Notes: generated by a model not told the origin, from the letters alone. Positions 33,919 to 46,999 are shown, numbered from the stretch's first letter. The stretch: DNA of 64,000 bases from Tamarix chinensis (GCA_030549775.1 CM060173.1:29454032-29518031); one strand, 5' to 3'. Numbers and translations are program-made.

Positions 33919-34990
33919 GAGCACCTACAATGGGTAAAAAAAAATTGGATTCCAATCTCAAACTTGGGGACCTCAAATTTGAGGTTGCGGATGTGGGAAA
34001 AAATTTAGGCTCAAATTTTAGGTATCCTAAAAAATTTTAGGTCTTCCAATCTCAAAAAAAAAGAAAAAAAAAGGCCCCCACGGTCTGTGTGGAGCAGCAA
34101 AAGCTACCTCTACCAGCGGCATGGAGCCCATGCGTGCATTTTTTCTTCTCTATGCAGACCATTTGAGATTATTTTTTATACTTTTCGGTATATTTTTAGC
34201 CTAAATTTTACCGTTAGAGCATAATTTTTTTAATATATATAAAAAAAACATGATCATTAATAATAACGGTAATTTTTTTTTATAAATACATCATTTTTTC
34301 CCCATATTTTCATATCCTCTATTCTACCTCTCTTTCTCATATTCATCTTTCTACATAATTAATCTTATTCATTTCTCTAGTTATATTTATTTTATAAATT
34401 GTTCTTGTTATATTTATTTTATTAATTATTAAATTCTCTACTTATATATTTTTTTGATTTCTCTTGTTATAATTTTTTTTAATTAAATTTTCTACGTATA
34501 TTTATTTTATTCATTTATCTTCAATATTTCTCTAGTCATATTTATTTAGTTAATTTTTATAGTTTTATTTATTTATTACTTTCTCTAGTTATATTTATTT
34601 TATTAATTTCTCTACTTAAATTTATTTTTTAAAAATGGATCCTACTAAATTTAATTTTTTGACTCTTATGGATAATCCAAATGATTCAAATTTAAGAGAA
34701 CTTCCAACCCAAAATATCCAAAATTTAAAAAAAAGTATCCAAATATAAATTCTCTAAAGGTCCAAAATTTTTAATATCTACGAAATTCTAATTTTTCAAG
34801 TATATAATATTATCAAAATAATTGATGATGTGATTGATAAAAGTAATTGAGCACTGTAAATTTGAGGTTGGTGATTATAAAGTATTGGATTAAATTTGAG
34901 ATAAATTGATAAACATAGAAGAGAGGAGAAAGGAAATGATTGGATAGTATAATTAGGACCTCAAATTTGAGAATACCATCGTGGATGCTC
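33919..34990 (+). mobile_element. PIF/Harbinger derivative 1 (1072 bp)
   Basis: The ends GAGCACCTACAATGG and CCATCGTGGATGCTC are inverted repeats with three mismatches in 15. TTA flanks both sides (33916-33918, 34991-34993), the Harbinger target preference. A frame from 34635 starts MDPTKFNFLTLMDNPND, resembling the start of the Myb-like ORF1 protein of PIF/Harbinger elements, and soon decays. The DDE transposase is missing, so it is an internally deleted, non-autonomous copy. Confidence 0.8.
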
Positions 34991-35034
34991 TTAATTGACA
35001 TGGCATGCCCAAGGAGAGTTGGGATACTATGACA

Positions 35035-35036
<2 letters not shown>

Positions 35037-35077
<41 letters not shown>
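35037..35077 (+). repeat. (GA)n microsatellite, unit 1
   Basis: About 20 GA repeats just beyond the Harbinger insert. The same run recurs at the same place in unit 2. Confidence 0.9.
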
Positions 35078-35080
<3 letters not shown>

Positions 35081-36416
35081 TTTCAATTAAAAAAATTTGG
35101 GGGATGACATACAATTATACCGTGATATCACTGACATACATGCCTAAAGAACTGTTAACATTTAAAAAATAATTTTTATAATCTCAAATCTTTGATAATA
35201 TTGTAGATATAAAAAAAAAGTTGGACTTGTTCTGAATAATAACTTGATAAATTTTATATGAAATAAAATATAGTATATTAATATAATTTTTTTATTTTTT
35301 CTAAATATTTTTAGTGAAAAGTGTGGGAAAAAAATGATAACCAATCCTATACCATTACATAAGTCAGATTTGCAATTAATGTTTCGAATCAACATTATAG
35401 AATTACCAACCTACAAACATAATGCATGATTTAGCTTGTGCTATGCACAAACCATAATCAAATAAATGATACAAACTTAAAATTAAGAGCAAATGGCTAA
35501 AAGTGAAAATAGGGGGGATCATAATTAATAACAAATATGAAATAATATAAATACATATGCAAAAATTAAAATAGGAAAAATAATTGTTACATGTTATTAA
35601 ACACTTCCTTATAGACAAAATTGATAATCACATATTAATATTTTCATTCCCTTCTAACATCTAACCCTTATATAGTTGATCATGACTAAAAATAAGTTTT
35701 TTCAACATAAGACCGACATTGGAAAACAATTATCCTTAACTTTTATATATTTCCATCATCTTATCTTGGAGTAGTAAGGTAAGTAGAAAGAATATAATCT
35801 TCCTCTATTGGATAGTATTTTTTATCTGCTATTTTATGGTATTTAATGTATATTTTTATCACTATATATATAACTGATGTTAGTCGCTAAGTTTCTCTGA
35901 CCCTTAATACTATTAATATTATGGACACCAATATTCAATTTGGCATTATACTAAATATGAAACTAATGTAGTTTTCAAGGTTTAAAGTTGAGAGATTTGG
36001 CATATTTTGGCCATGATGCTGAAAATGTAATTCAAATTATTTTAGATAAAAAAAAATGTTGGGAAATTATACTTGTGATAATAGTATTTACAACTTAATG
36101 ACCAAGTACACCATCATCCTATGTATATTAATACACTTAGACAACAGACTTCACCGAAAATTATTATGATAGAGCCATTCACTCTCTTCCTTTCCTTCAT
36201 GACAACTGCCGAAAGAAAATACAATTCATTTTCATCATGAACCGGAATATTATTCAACATAACCGGGTCAATTTTCTATAATATAAATCGTTGTAGTATA
36301 TAAGATTAGGAATAGATGCCTTGGAATGTCTTTCCTCGATAGAGATGGTGAAATAGATGATAATATATCTTGAGTATGCAGTGTAGGAAAAATATTACTC
36401 ACACCTATTTTTGAGA

Positions 36417-36450
<34 letters not shown>

Positions 36451-37029
36451 GATGAAATATTTTTGAGATGAGGACAATAAGTTAATATTTATCTTTATTA
36501 TATTTATTATTCGATTTTTATTAATTAATGAATATTCAAATTCATCTAATTAATAAACATTATAAAGAAAATAAAGACTAATTAACTAATTAATATCTTA
36601 TCCATAAAAAAACATTACAAATACTTTGCGGCACCTTATGAAGAAAGAAATATTGATATAAAAATAGAATTGGATAGAGAGAGCACTTCACTAATAATGA
36701 GTGCAATCTTTGATTGATTCTTGGTCTACAACTTTGGTTACTTTCATCGTGAGGGAAGGAGAAAAATACCTGCTCCATTTTTTAAGAATGTGACACCCAA
36801 ATATATATATTAGCAAACACTCGAGATATAAGGGAAGAACACAACATATGGAAAAGATATGCGAATAGAGATGAGCAAAAGGTTTTATAAATTTTGTGTT
36901 TTGGGTGATGCAAAAGATTTACAAGGGATCAAGTAATAATAAGAAACTTTGCGAAGAATACAAGAGAGCATTTTGGAATTCTAATTTGTGCTCCTGAGAA
37001 GTTCTACCTTGGTTGATTGTTGATCTTCG

Positions 37030-37038
37030 CTTTTATAG
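37030..37038 (-). promoter_or_regulatory. Pararetroviral-type TATA box, copy R2
   Basis: CTATAAAAG on the minus strand, followed by CGAAGATCAA. Confidence 0.55.
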
Positions 37039-37566
37039 GAATAGTCCTTTGGGATGCTGGGGGCTTCTGCCACCAAAAGTGGAATTGTCTTCTCTTTTGT
37101 AGTTAAAAGTATGCTATGAAAGGCATGTCTGTTGGTCTTTCTTTTTGTGGGGTCTATTAAGGCACCGAAAGGCTTGTTTGTGGGGCTTTCATGGGGTGTA
37201 AAAGTGTCCACCATCATCTTATGTCTATTAAGACACTTAAATAACAAATTTCACCAAAAATTATTATGTTAGAGACATTCACTATGTTCCTTTCCTTCGT
37301 GACAATTATCGAAAGAAAACACAATTCATTTTCATCATAAACCGGAATATTATTCAACATACTTGTGTAAATTTTCTATAACATCAATGATTGTAGTATA
37401 TAAGATTAGGAATATATGCTTTGGAATGTCTTTACCTGACAGAGATGGTGAAATAGATGACAATATGTCTTGAATATGCAGTCCACAATATACTTGCAAC
37501 CATTTACATTTTGAATGCAGATAATTAGTATATGAAAAACATTACCGATGCCTGTTTTTCAGATGA

Positions 37567-37569
<3 letters not shown>

Positions 37570-37607
<38 letters not shown>
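37570..37607. repeat. (TA)n microsatellite
   Basis: About 38 bp of pure TA. The equivalent sites in the other units (36420-36447 and 41916-41930) carry shorter runs, so this site is length-variable between paralogous copies. Confidence 0.9.
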
Positions 37608-37611
<4 letters not shown>

Positions 37612-38049
37612 AAATTTTTGAGATGAGGAAAATGAGTCAATATTTATCTCTATTAATTATTAGTAATTTTATTCAATGAAATGAAATTCCTTAACTAAAA
37701 AAGAGCACATAAAGAAAATAAAATTATTAATATCTTATACATAAAAAAAACATTACAAATACTTTGTGACACCTTATGAAGAAAGAAATACTAATATATT
37801 TTTAAGGATGTGACATCCAAATTAATATATATATAAACGTCTAAGATCTAAGGAAAGAATATAACAAATGGAAAAGGTATGCAAATAGAGACGAACAAAA
37901 GTTTTTATAATTTTTTTGTTTTGGATGATACAAAAGATTTATAAAGGATTAGTTAATAATAAGAAATTTTGCAAAGAATACAAGAGAATATTTTTGAAAT
38001 TCTAATTTGTGCTCCTGAACATTTCTGCCTTGGTCGAATTTTGATCTTT

Positions 38050-38058
38050 GCTTTTATA
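38050..38058 (-). promoter_or_regulatory. Pararetroviral-type TATA box, copy R3
   Basis: CTATAAAAG on the minus strand, followed by CAAAGATCAA. Confidence 0.55.
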
Positions 38059-39047
38059 GGTTGAGTCCTTTGGGATGCCGGGGACTTCTGGTCAAAAAGA
38101 TTCCACCGAAAGTAGAATTGTCTTTTCTTTTGTAGTCAAAATTATTCTCTGAAAGGCATGTTTGTCTGTCTTTCTTTTTGTAGGGTCCATTGAGGCACCA
38201 AAAGGCATGTATGTTAGTCTTTCATGTGGTCTGAAAGTGTCCACCGAATGGCCTATCTTGTTTGTCGTTTTATGGGTTCCATCAAAGATTTTTCAAGATA
38301 TATGACGAAAGTTTAATATCCCTTCTTGATTTTGTTCTTTGTCTTTGGTATGTTATTATTTGTTCGTTTTGTGTCAAATTCCACTTATAATGGATTGGTT
38401 GTCTATTCATATTTTGATTATTATGGAAGAATCCCATAATAGTCATCTTCATTGTCACTACTATAGTAACTGAGAGGAATAGATGATGATGATGTTGTTT
38501 GGGATCTTGTTTGTGATGCCAATACCTATTATAAAAGGTATAGGTATTCATCTTATGTTTTTGCTGCAGCTAATTGGGATACTATATGTGAGTTTTTAGC
38601 CAAGAACCAGGCCTAGGTGGGAACAATTTGAAGGGGTGAAAGTGATAGGTCTTTTCAGGCTAGATTTTTTAGGTTGTTGTCTAATTTTGTATATATGGTT
38701 TTGAGATTTTTTCCATGACTTGAAATTTGTTCCACCATTTAACCTTGAATCTTCAAAGAAGGGTAGGAATATCATCTATGTGACGATCTTCGACATCCCA
38801 TGAGAAAATCCAAGGATCGAAGAATTTTGAATAAAAATGGAATGATGGAGGGAATTATTATTGTTTTGGGGTAGGCAGGATGAGGGTTTTGAAAGTGTGT
38901 AGGGTCTCATCTACTAGGAGAGGTAAGATTTCTAGTATATAACCAAAGTCTTTCCACCATTTTGTGAATTAGATTGGAAGGACTTTTGTTGATAAAATGG
39001 GTCTTATGCTTAACAATCTCTATATGTGTAGTACTGTACTAAATTTG

Positions 39048-39098
<51 letters not shown>

Positions 39099-39306
39099 TG
39101 AATTCTTATTACAATATATGATTTATGGATGTGTGTTCTTTATTTATGTATTTTTGCAATTATCCTTCTCTAAGTTATTTTATTATTAACTATTTTTTTC
39201 TTTTTTTAAAAAAAGAGAGAGAAGTAACGTGGTAAAGGCTAGCTAGGGGTATGCTACTTTTAGAAGAGCTGTAGCCATTTGTTCCTCTACTAGGATTGAC
39301 ACATTA

Positions 39307-40449
39307 GAGCATATGTAATAGGAAAAAAAAATTGGATCCCAATTTCAAATTTGGGGACATCAAATTTTAGGTTGTGGATGTGGAAAATATTTTTAGCATC
39401 AAATTTTGGGTATCCTCAAAAATTGAGTCTTCTAACCTCAAAAATAAGATCCAACAATCAGCACGGAGCAGCAAAAGCTACCGCCGCTTGGTGCGTGGAG
39501 CCCACTCGAGCGTGTGCGACTCACAAGCCTAGCAGTTTTGCTTTTGCTACTCCAAGCTGACCTTTAGCCTTATTTTTTATACTTTTCGATATATTTTTTG
39601 CCTAAATTTTACCAATTTAACATAATTTTTTTAATATATATATAAAAATATGACCATTAATAATAACGATAAAAAATTGACTATAAATACATCATTTTTT
39701 GCTCATATTTTTATATATTTTCTTCTACTTCTCTTTCTTATATTCATTTCTCTACATAATTAATCTTATTTATTTCTCTAGTTATATTTATTTTATAAAT
39801 TTATGTTGTTATATTTATTGTATTAATTATTAATTATTAATTTCTCTACTTATATTTTTTTATTAATTTCTCTACTTATATTTATTTTATTCATTTATCT
39901 TTAATATTTCTTTAGTTATATTTATTTGGTTAATTTTTCTAGTTATATTTATTTTGTTAATTTCACTAGTTATATTAATTTTATTAATTTCTCTACTTTA
40001 TTTTATTTTATTAATTTGTATACTTATATTATTTTTTATTAATTTCTCTAGTTATATTTATTTTATTAATTTATCTACTTATATTTATTTTTCAAAACTA
40101 GATCCTACTAAATTTAATTTTTTAAATTTTTTGGATAATCCAAATGATTTAAATTTAAGAGAACATCCCAACCAAAATATCTAAAATTTACAAAATTATC
40201 CGAATACAAATTTTCAAACGTCCAAAATTTCCAATATCCACGAAATTTCAAGTTTTCAAGTATATAATATTATCAAAATGATTGATGATGTGATTGATAG
40301 AAGTAACTAGGTGTTGTAAGTTTGAGGTCAATGATTGTAGAGTATTTAACTAAATTTTAGGTAAATTGATAGAAGTAAGAGAGGGGAGAGAGAAAATAGT
40401 TTTATAATACAATTGGACCTCAAATTTAAGATTACCATTGCGGATGCTA
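39307..40449 (+). mobile_element. PIF/Harbinger derivative 2 (1143 bp)
   Basis: It lies at the same position in its unit as the copy at 33919, again bounded by TTA (39304-39306, 40450-40452). The terminal repeats are more worn (GAGCATATGTAATAG and CATTGCGGATGCTA). The ORF1 start codon seen in copy 1 has become CTA in 'aaactagatcctact'. Both copies share the same flanking virus-like sequence, so they descend from one insertion. Confidence 0.75.
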
Positions 40450-40492
40450 TTAATTGGCATGACGTGCACACGGAGAGCTGGGATACGATGAC

Positions 40493-40494
<2 letters not shown>

Positions 40495-40551
<57 letters not shown>
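40495..40551 (+). repeat. (GA)n microsatellite, unit 2
   Basis: More than 25 GA repeats with one AA interruption near 40543; counterpart of 35037-35077. Confidence 0.9.
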
Positions 40552-42171
40552 GAATTTCAAGTAAGAAAAAATGTTGGGGTTGACATACGGTTATACTGTG
40601 ATATCACTGATATACATGCCAAAAGAACTGCTAGCATTTGAAAAATTATTTGTATAATCTCAAATCTTTGATAATATTGCAAACATAAAAAATTTGGGCT
40701 TATTCCAAATAATAATTTGATAAAATTTATATGAAATATAATATAGTATATTAATATCATATTTTTATTTTTTTCTAAATATTTTTAGTGAAAATTGTGG
40801 GAAATATTACATGTTTGCGGTCAATGTTTCGAATCAATATTACAGAATTACCAACCTTCAAACATAATGCATGATTTGGCTTGTGCTATGCACAAACCAT
40901 AATCAAATAAATGATACAAACTTAAAATTAAGAGCAAATGGCTAAAAGTGAAAATAAGGGGAAAAATCATAATTAATAACAAATATGAGATAATATAAAT
41001 ATATATGCAAAAATTAAAATAGGAAAAATATTTTTTACATGTTATTAAACACTTCATTATAGACGACATTGATAATCAGATATTAATATATTCACTACCT
41101 TCTAACATGAAACTCTCGTATAGTTGATCATGACTGAAGACAACTTTCTTCAAGAGAAGACCAACATTGGACAACGATTATTGCTAAATTTTTTTTATAT
41201 TGCCATCATCTTATCTTGGAGTAGTAAGGTAAGTAGAAAGAATATAATCTTCCTCGTTCGGATAGTATTTTTTATCCGCTATTTTATGATATTTAATGTA
41301 TATTCTTATCACTATATACATAACTAATGTTAGTCGCTAAGTTTATGTGACCTTTACTACTATTAATCTTATGGACTCTAATATTCACTTTGGCATTATA
41401 CTAAATATGAAACTAATGTAATTTTCAAGGTTTAAAGTTGAGAGATTTGGCATAGTTTGGCCATGATGCTAAAAATGTAATTCAAATTATTTTGGATAAA
41501 AAATTTTGGAAAATTATACTTGTGATAATAGTATCTATAACTTAATGACCAAGTACACCATCATCCAATGTCTATTAAGACACTTAGACAATAGAATTTG
41601 CTGAAAATTATTATGGTAGAGCCATTCACTATCTTCCTTCCCTTCGTGACAATTACAGAAAGAAAATAGAATTCATTTTCATCATGAACCGAAATATTAT
41701 TAAACATAATCGGGTTAATTTTCTATAACATCAATCATTGTAGTATATAAGATTCGGAATAGATGCTTTGGGATTTCTTTCCCCGATAAATGTGGTGAAA
41801 TAGATGAAAATATGTCTTGAGTAAGCAGTCCACAATAGACTTCAATTATTCAAATTTTGAAGGTAGACAAATAGTAAAGGAAAAATATTACTCACGCTTC
41901 TTTTTGAAATGATGAATATATATATATATGATGAAATATTTTTAAGATGAGGACGATGGGTCAATAATTATGTCTATTAATTATTATCAATTTTATTTAA
42001 TGAAATGAAATTCATTAATTGAAAATGATCACATAAAGATAATAAACTAATTAATATCTTATACATAAAAAAACCATTACAAATACTTTGCGGCACCTTA
42101 TGAAGAAAGAAATACTGATATACAAATAGAATTGGCTAGAGAAAAATACCTACTCCATTTTTTAAGAATGT

Positions 42172-43369
42172 GACACCCAGATTAATATTAATATATATAT
42201 ATATGCAAAAGTCCGAGATCTGAGGGTATATGCGAATAGAGATGAGAAAAAGGATGTACAAATTTTGTGTCTTGGATTATACAAAATATTTACAAGGGAT
42301 CAGGTTATAATAAGAAACTTTGCGGAGAATACAAGAGAGAATTTTGGAATTCTAATTTGTGCTCCTAAGAAGTTCTACCTTCGTCAATTTTTTATCTTCG
42401 TTTTTATAGGCATAGTTCTTTGGGATGCTGGGGGCTTATGTTAAAAAAATTCCATCGAAAGAATTGCCTTTTCTTTTTTAGTCAAAAGTATGCTCCGAAA
42501 GGCATGCTTGTCGGTCTTTCTTTTTGTGGGGTCTATTGAGGCACCAAAAGGCTTGTATGTTGGTCTTTCATAGGGTCCAAAAGTGTCCACCGAAAGACAT
42601 GTCTTATTTGTCTTTTTATGGGGTCCATAACAAATTCGTCAAGATATCCGCCAAAAGTTTGTTGTCTCTTCTTGATTTTGTTCTTTGTCTTTGGTATGTT
42701 ATTATTTGTCTATTTTGTCTGGGAATCCATTGATAGTGGATTGGTTGTATGTTCTAGTTTTGATTACTATGGAAAAATCTCATAATAATCATCTTCATTA
42801 TCATCACTATAGTCATTGAGAGGAACAGAAGATGATGATGTTGTGGGGGATCTTGTTTGTGATGCAAGTACCTATTATAAAATGTATAGGTATTCGTCTT
42901 GTGTTTAACTAATTGGGCTACTATATATGAGTTTTAGCCAAGAACAGGGACTGTGTGGGAATAATTTGAAGGGAAAAAGTGATAGGTCTTAGCAGGCTAG
43001 ATTTTTTGGGTTGTTGTCCAATTTTACACATATGATTTTGAGATTTTTTCCTTAACCTGAAATTTGTTCCACCATTTAACCTTGAATCTTTAAAAAAGGG
43101 TAGTAATTTCATCTATGTGAAGATCTTCAACATTCCATGAGAAAAACCAAGGACAAAAGAATTTTGAACAAAAATGGAATAATGGAGGGAATTGTTTTTC
43201 TTTTGGGGTTAGCTGGATGAGGGTTTTGAAAGTGTGTAGGGCCTCATCTACTTAGGGAGGTAAGATTTCTAGTATAGAGCCAAAGTCTTTCCATCATTTT
43301 ATAAACCAGATGGAAGGTATTTTGTTCGTTAAATGCACCTTATGATTAACTATCTCTGTATGTGTAGAT
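42172..43369 (-). mobile_element. Pararetrovirus-like array, copy R4: promoter and downstream frame end
   Basis: The promoter/intergenic segment (42285-42900) is followed on its right by the 3' end of the downstream virus-like frame (43112-42921: LPFFKDSRLNGGTNF). That frame is parallel to 33399-33151 and, inverted, to 46880-46910. At about 43370 the sequence switches to polymerase-type coding sequence on the same strand. Confidence 0.6.
42401..42409 (-). promoter_or_regulatory. Pararetroviral-type TATA box, copy R4 (variant)
   Basis: CTATAAAAA on the minus strand: the last base of the box is changed relative to the other copies, while the following AAGATAAA leader is similar but worn. Confidence 0.45.
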
Positions 43370-43830
43370 GTCCATGGAATTGGTTTTTTCCTCTACCTAT
43401 CATAAAGAGGTTTTCCTAAGCAATTTATATTGGGACAGATATATAGAACATAATTTAGACTACCTAGAAACTTTTGTAGCTGGATTTTGTCTCAAAATTT
43501 GAACACGAAGGTCGATGATCTCTTAATTAGGGTTATGGTACCTAAGACAGATAATGACATAAGAATTTGATGCGTGTTTGGAAAAGAAAAATCTTGGTTT
43601 TTGAAATAACAAGATCATTCCTCTTTATGACCAAAATAAAAGTTTTTAGGTATTTAAAATGTTGATCTAGATTTTTTTGAGAATTTTAATACATCATCAA
43701 TATAAACTGTGCAAAATTTTAAATATGGATTAAAAATATCATTCATGATCCATTAAATTTTAGAAGGCACATCTTTTAATCCAAATGACTTTAACACAAA
43801 AACTAGATTCCAAAGCCATAAGGGAGAAAC
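43370..43830 (-). pseudogene. Endogenous pararetrovirus reverse-transcriptase relic
   Basis: On the minus strand, broken frames contain FGLKDVP near 43765-43790 and TVYIDDVLKF around 43690-43710. The second has the YIDD catalytic motif of reverse transcriptases (43693-43704). Sequence matching the plus copy at 45270-45400 follows (43370-43480). Stop codons and frameshifts interrupt it, so no protein is possible. Motif style favours Caulimoviridae over Ty3/gypsy, but the two families are related and the call rests on short motifs. Confidence 0.65.
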
Positions 43831-43849
43831 CCTTCTACTACAAAATGAC

Positions 43850-45255
43850 CCGACCAAGGCAAAAACGATCATTCAACAACCAATCAAATGGAAGGATGTC
43901 ACACTTCCATAAGATTGTCTTTTGGAAAAGGTGGCTCCTCCACAAAAAATCCAACCCCCCATAGAACCGAACACTGAAATAAAACAAGGAACCCAAATTT
44001 TTGTTAGATTTGTTAAACTAAACTTTCAAAGATCACAGAGCTTACGTTTAACAGGCACATCCTCATCCACTTCCACCTTTAATATTGGAAGAATTCCAAA
44101 AATACCTCTTGTCATAACCCTTCCTTTTGTACAAAGAAGGAAAACATTTTTTAAACTACTTTCGAAACAACAGTTTATGATTCCAGAACACCTCATTCTA
44201 TTTATGCCAAACAAAACCCTTCATTGCCACAAAAAATGAAATCCCCACAAAACAACTCTCCTCCGGATTAGCCAAACTTTTTTGAAATAATAGAAAATTT
44301 TATAAACGTCTTGGAATTTTTTTTGAAATTAAAAAACAACTTCTTCAAAAATATTTATGTGACAAGCACAGCACAAAGAAAAGAAATTGGTTTTTCAAAC
44401 ATTTTCTCGAACAACGACATAATATTCAAAAGAAATTTTATGATTTTGTTCAAAACGAAAAAAAATTCATATCTTGTTCTTTGATTGGTTTGATCTCCAC
44501 ACAAAACAAAACAATATTATTTTCCCTTATTCATAAATCAATCCCATTACCATTTGAAACAAAACTAAAACTTAGCAAACAGAAAAAGGAATAATCGAAT
44601 ATGACCATCCACCTCTTCAAATTATGAAAATGTTCTTAGGAAAAAGTTCATTCGAACTCAAACCTCTACATATTCCAAAAGCAAATCCAGAAGAAAACAT
44701 TGAAAATTTTCTCCTTCAAAATAATTATACAAATATATATCTCAACACAGTTAGTACGTAATTAACAAAACTAGATAAACATATTAAAAAATAATTCTAA
44801 CGGCAACTCAGGTACCAACCTCTTCACAAACTATTGAAAACAAGAAACTCCCAATCTTCAAACCATTTCAAGTTTCCAAACCCATGTAGCAAAATATCCA
44901 ATCAAATAAAGTTGAACTTATTGAGGTAATAAAAACGCAAATCAACCAATTAAATCCAAAATTTTCTGCTTTAAATCAAATTCAAGTACCGGAAACTCCG
45001 GAATAACCTTCACAAATCAATACTATAGGAATTTCATCCTCTCCGCAACAAATTGATGACGAAGATACAACTATTTCCTGCCTACAATGGAGAAACACCC
45101 AACCTTCTTTGTCTAAGGCTATTATACCTTGAAATACTACACCAAATCCAAATCTTGATATTAGCCCCAACAAATTAGTCCAACCAAATTACAAAGCCAC
45201 ATCTTCATATGAATGGAATATAGATCCATTTTCATTCGAATTCCGAGGCAAAATC
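43850..45255 (+). pseudogene. Upstream polyprotein relic of the plus-oriented pararetroviral copy
   Basis: Plus-strand frames of up to 105 codons (43922-44239) and shorter stretches (for example around 44640-44760 and 45100-45240) are rich in K, N, P and Q and read in the same direction as the RNase H relic that follows. No single domain is certain. Position before the polymerase part suggests the structural or transport portion. Many stops. The expected reverse-transcriptase core between here and 45270 is missing. Confidence 0.45.
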
Positions 45256-45269
45256 TTAGACATAACCTA

Positions 45270-45835
45270 GCTATAAAGGTTTCTAGGTAGTCTAAATTAT
45301 GTCCTAATATAAACTGCTTAGCAAAACCTCTACATGATAGGTTGAGGAAAAAGGCCATTCCTTGGACATCTACACATACAGATATTGTTAAGCGTATAAA
45401 AATCCAAGTCCAAAATATCCTATGTCTCCACCTTACTGATCCAACCCTACAAAAAATTATCAAAACCGATGCCTCAGATATTGGTTATGGTGGAATCCTC
45501 AAACAACTACAAAAATAATAGGAAAATATCATCTAATTCACCTCCGTACACTAGAATGACACAAAAAAATTACTGCATAATCAAAAAGGAGATCTTAGCT
45601 ATTGTGTTTTACATACAAAAGTTCCAATCATATCTCTTGAATCAAAAATTCTTACTAAGGATCGACCACAAATCGGCAAATGAAGTGCTCCAAAAGGATG
45701 TCCATAATATAAAATATAAACAGATATTTTCAAGAAGGCAGGTTAACCTTTTAGCATTCGACTTTGATATTAAATGTATCAATGGAGAATCTAATTCCAC
45801 CCCTTATTTTCAGATAAGAAAATTTCTTTAGAGAA
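45270..45835 (+). pseudogene. Endogenous pararetrovirus RNase H relic
   Basis: RFLGSLNYV near 45280 is followed by TDASDIGYGGILKQ (from 45465, containing the RNase H aspartate) and, in a different frame after a stop at about 45517, KKEILAIVFYIQKF, LLRIDHKSANEVL and LAFDFDIKCINGE up to a stop at 45829-45831. The domain is thus broken by at least one stop and one frameshift. The combination is typical of the C-terminus of the Caulimoviridae polymerase polyprotein. Confidence 0.7.
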
Positions 45836-45846
45836 AAATCTCTTGA

Positions 45847-46990
45847 TGCCTCCCAAGAAGATGGATAAGGGCAAACAACCCCTTCAAACAAAACCTATAA
45901 AATCATGGTTTCAAAGCGACCATGGAAGATGAAAAGCAACCATAAACTTCATCCTCTCAAAACCCAGAATAAACAAATGTGCAATCCTAGATCAAGATTT
46001 GTTTACAAATTCTACGCAAGCTCTTGAAGCAATATAACAAATAGTCAGACACATGCCAAAAATAGGTAGTATCCCTAACCCTATTTAAAAATCGAAGAGG
46101 GACTTTCTGCTAAAAACCCCCTTCTCGAATCTAATTTTAAAATCTCATTCTCTTCCTCTTTTTACAAAACCTTCTCTGAAACAAACTATTCATAAAGAAA
46201 GGGATTTTCAAAAATTTACAAAATATTTTACTAAAACCAACTTTTAAATTATTACAAAGATTGAATAAGGATATTTCAATCCCAACCCTTTTTATCACTC
46301 TTCAAAAAATATTTTATGGATGGTATTACAAACCATGGGACCTACATAAATCCCAAAATGACTATATGGTAATTTTGGAAAATACTAATTTAGTATCATT
46401 CAAACAATTATTCTACAAACATTCACCAGAAGAACTAGCTTATTCCGCATTCAAAATCCACAAAATCCTCCATCTCTCAGATTGGGAAAAATCCATTGAA
46501 ACACCAAATTGGCTTCCAGAAACATACAAAACCTCATAATCCTTCTCCTTTTCGTACAACTACAAGGATTACCAACAAGCTTGGGATAATACATTCTTCA
46601 CACAAAATATCAAAAAATCCATTCACGGTTATCCATTTTCCAAAACTTCACCACAAAAGACCTTCCAATCTGGTTCATAAAATGGAAGAAAGATTTTGGT
46701 TCCATACCTAAAATCTTACTTCCACAAGTAGATGAGGCCCTAAACACTTTCAAAACCCTCTTCCAGCCTACCCTAGAACAAAAATAATTCCCTCAATTAT
46801 TCCATTTTTGTACAAAATTATTCTATCCTTGTGTTTTCTCATGAGATTTCAAAGATCAACACATCGATGAAATTCCTACCCTTGTTCAGAGTTTCAAGGT
46901 TAAATGATGGGAAAAAATTTAGAACATGGAATAAATCTCAAAACCATAAAAAATTGGGCAACAACCCAAAAAATCTAGCCCTCTAAGACC
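45847..46990 (+). pseudogene. Downstream virus-like frame relic (plus copy)
   Basis: It begins at ATG 45847 with MPPKKMDKGKQPLQ immediately after the polymerase frame and continues in pieces (46261-46539 is the longest, 93 codons: YYKPWDLHKSQNDYMVILEN). It ends near LPLFRVSRLNDGKKF (46873-46917), which matches the ends seen in the minus-oriented copies. The function of this second frame is not recognised. It is interrupted by several stops. Confidence 0.5.
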
Positions 46991-46999
46991 TTATCACTT

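Larger units (their letters stand above)
32414..36790 (-). mobile_element. Pararetrovirus-like array, long unit 1 (4.4 kb)
   Basis: From right to left on the minus strand it carries the 'tttctata..taaatcgttgtag' block, AT-rich sequence, (GA)n, a Harbinger derivative (33919-34990), (TA)n, the 3' end of a downstream virus-like frame (33399-33151: LPLFEDSRLNGGKNF) and the promoter/intergenic segment. It matches long unit 2 at 37809-42171 landmark for landmark. The coding relics are broken by stops and frameshifts. Confidence 0.65.
36791..37808 (-). mobile_element. Pararetrovirus-like array, partial copy R2 (1.0 kb)
   Basis: It begins with the 'tgtgacaccc' block and promoter segment, then at about 37213 ('gtgtccacc|atcatc') jumps to the 'catcatc..tgt.tattaagacactta' block of a unit end, skipping about 3.4 kb. 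The break differs from that in R0, so the two shortened copies arose independently. Confidence 0.6.
37809..42171 (-). mobile_element. Pararetrovirus-like array, long unit 2 (4.4 kb)
   Basis: It has the same order as long unit 1: promoter/intergenic (37925-38630), end of the downstream virus-like frame, (TA)n at 39057-39097, Harbinger derivative, (GA)n at 40495-40551, then the 'aacataatgcatgat..ttgtgctatgcacaaacc' block and the 'tttctataacatcaatcattg' block (41718). The length is within 15 bp of unit 1. Many substitutions and small indels separate the two units. Confidence 0.65.

Noticed and set aside
32414..42171. Reading the 'tgtgacacc' blocks (32414, 36791, 37809, 42172) as LTR starts of an LTR retrotransposon
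   Set aside because: No TG..CA pair, TSD or PBS could be matched to them, and the coding relics next to the repeated promoters look caulimovirid. Kept as a possibility, not called.
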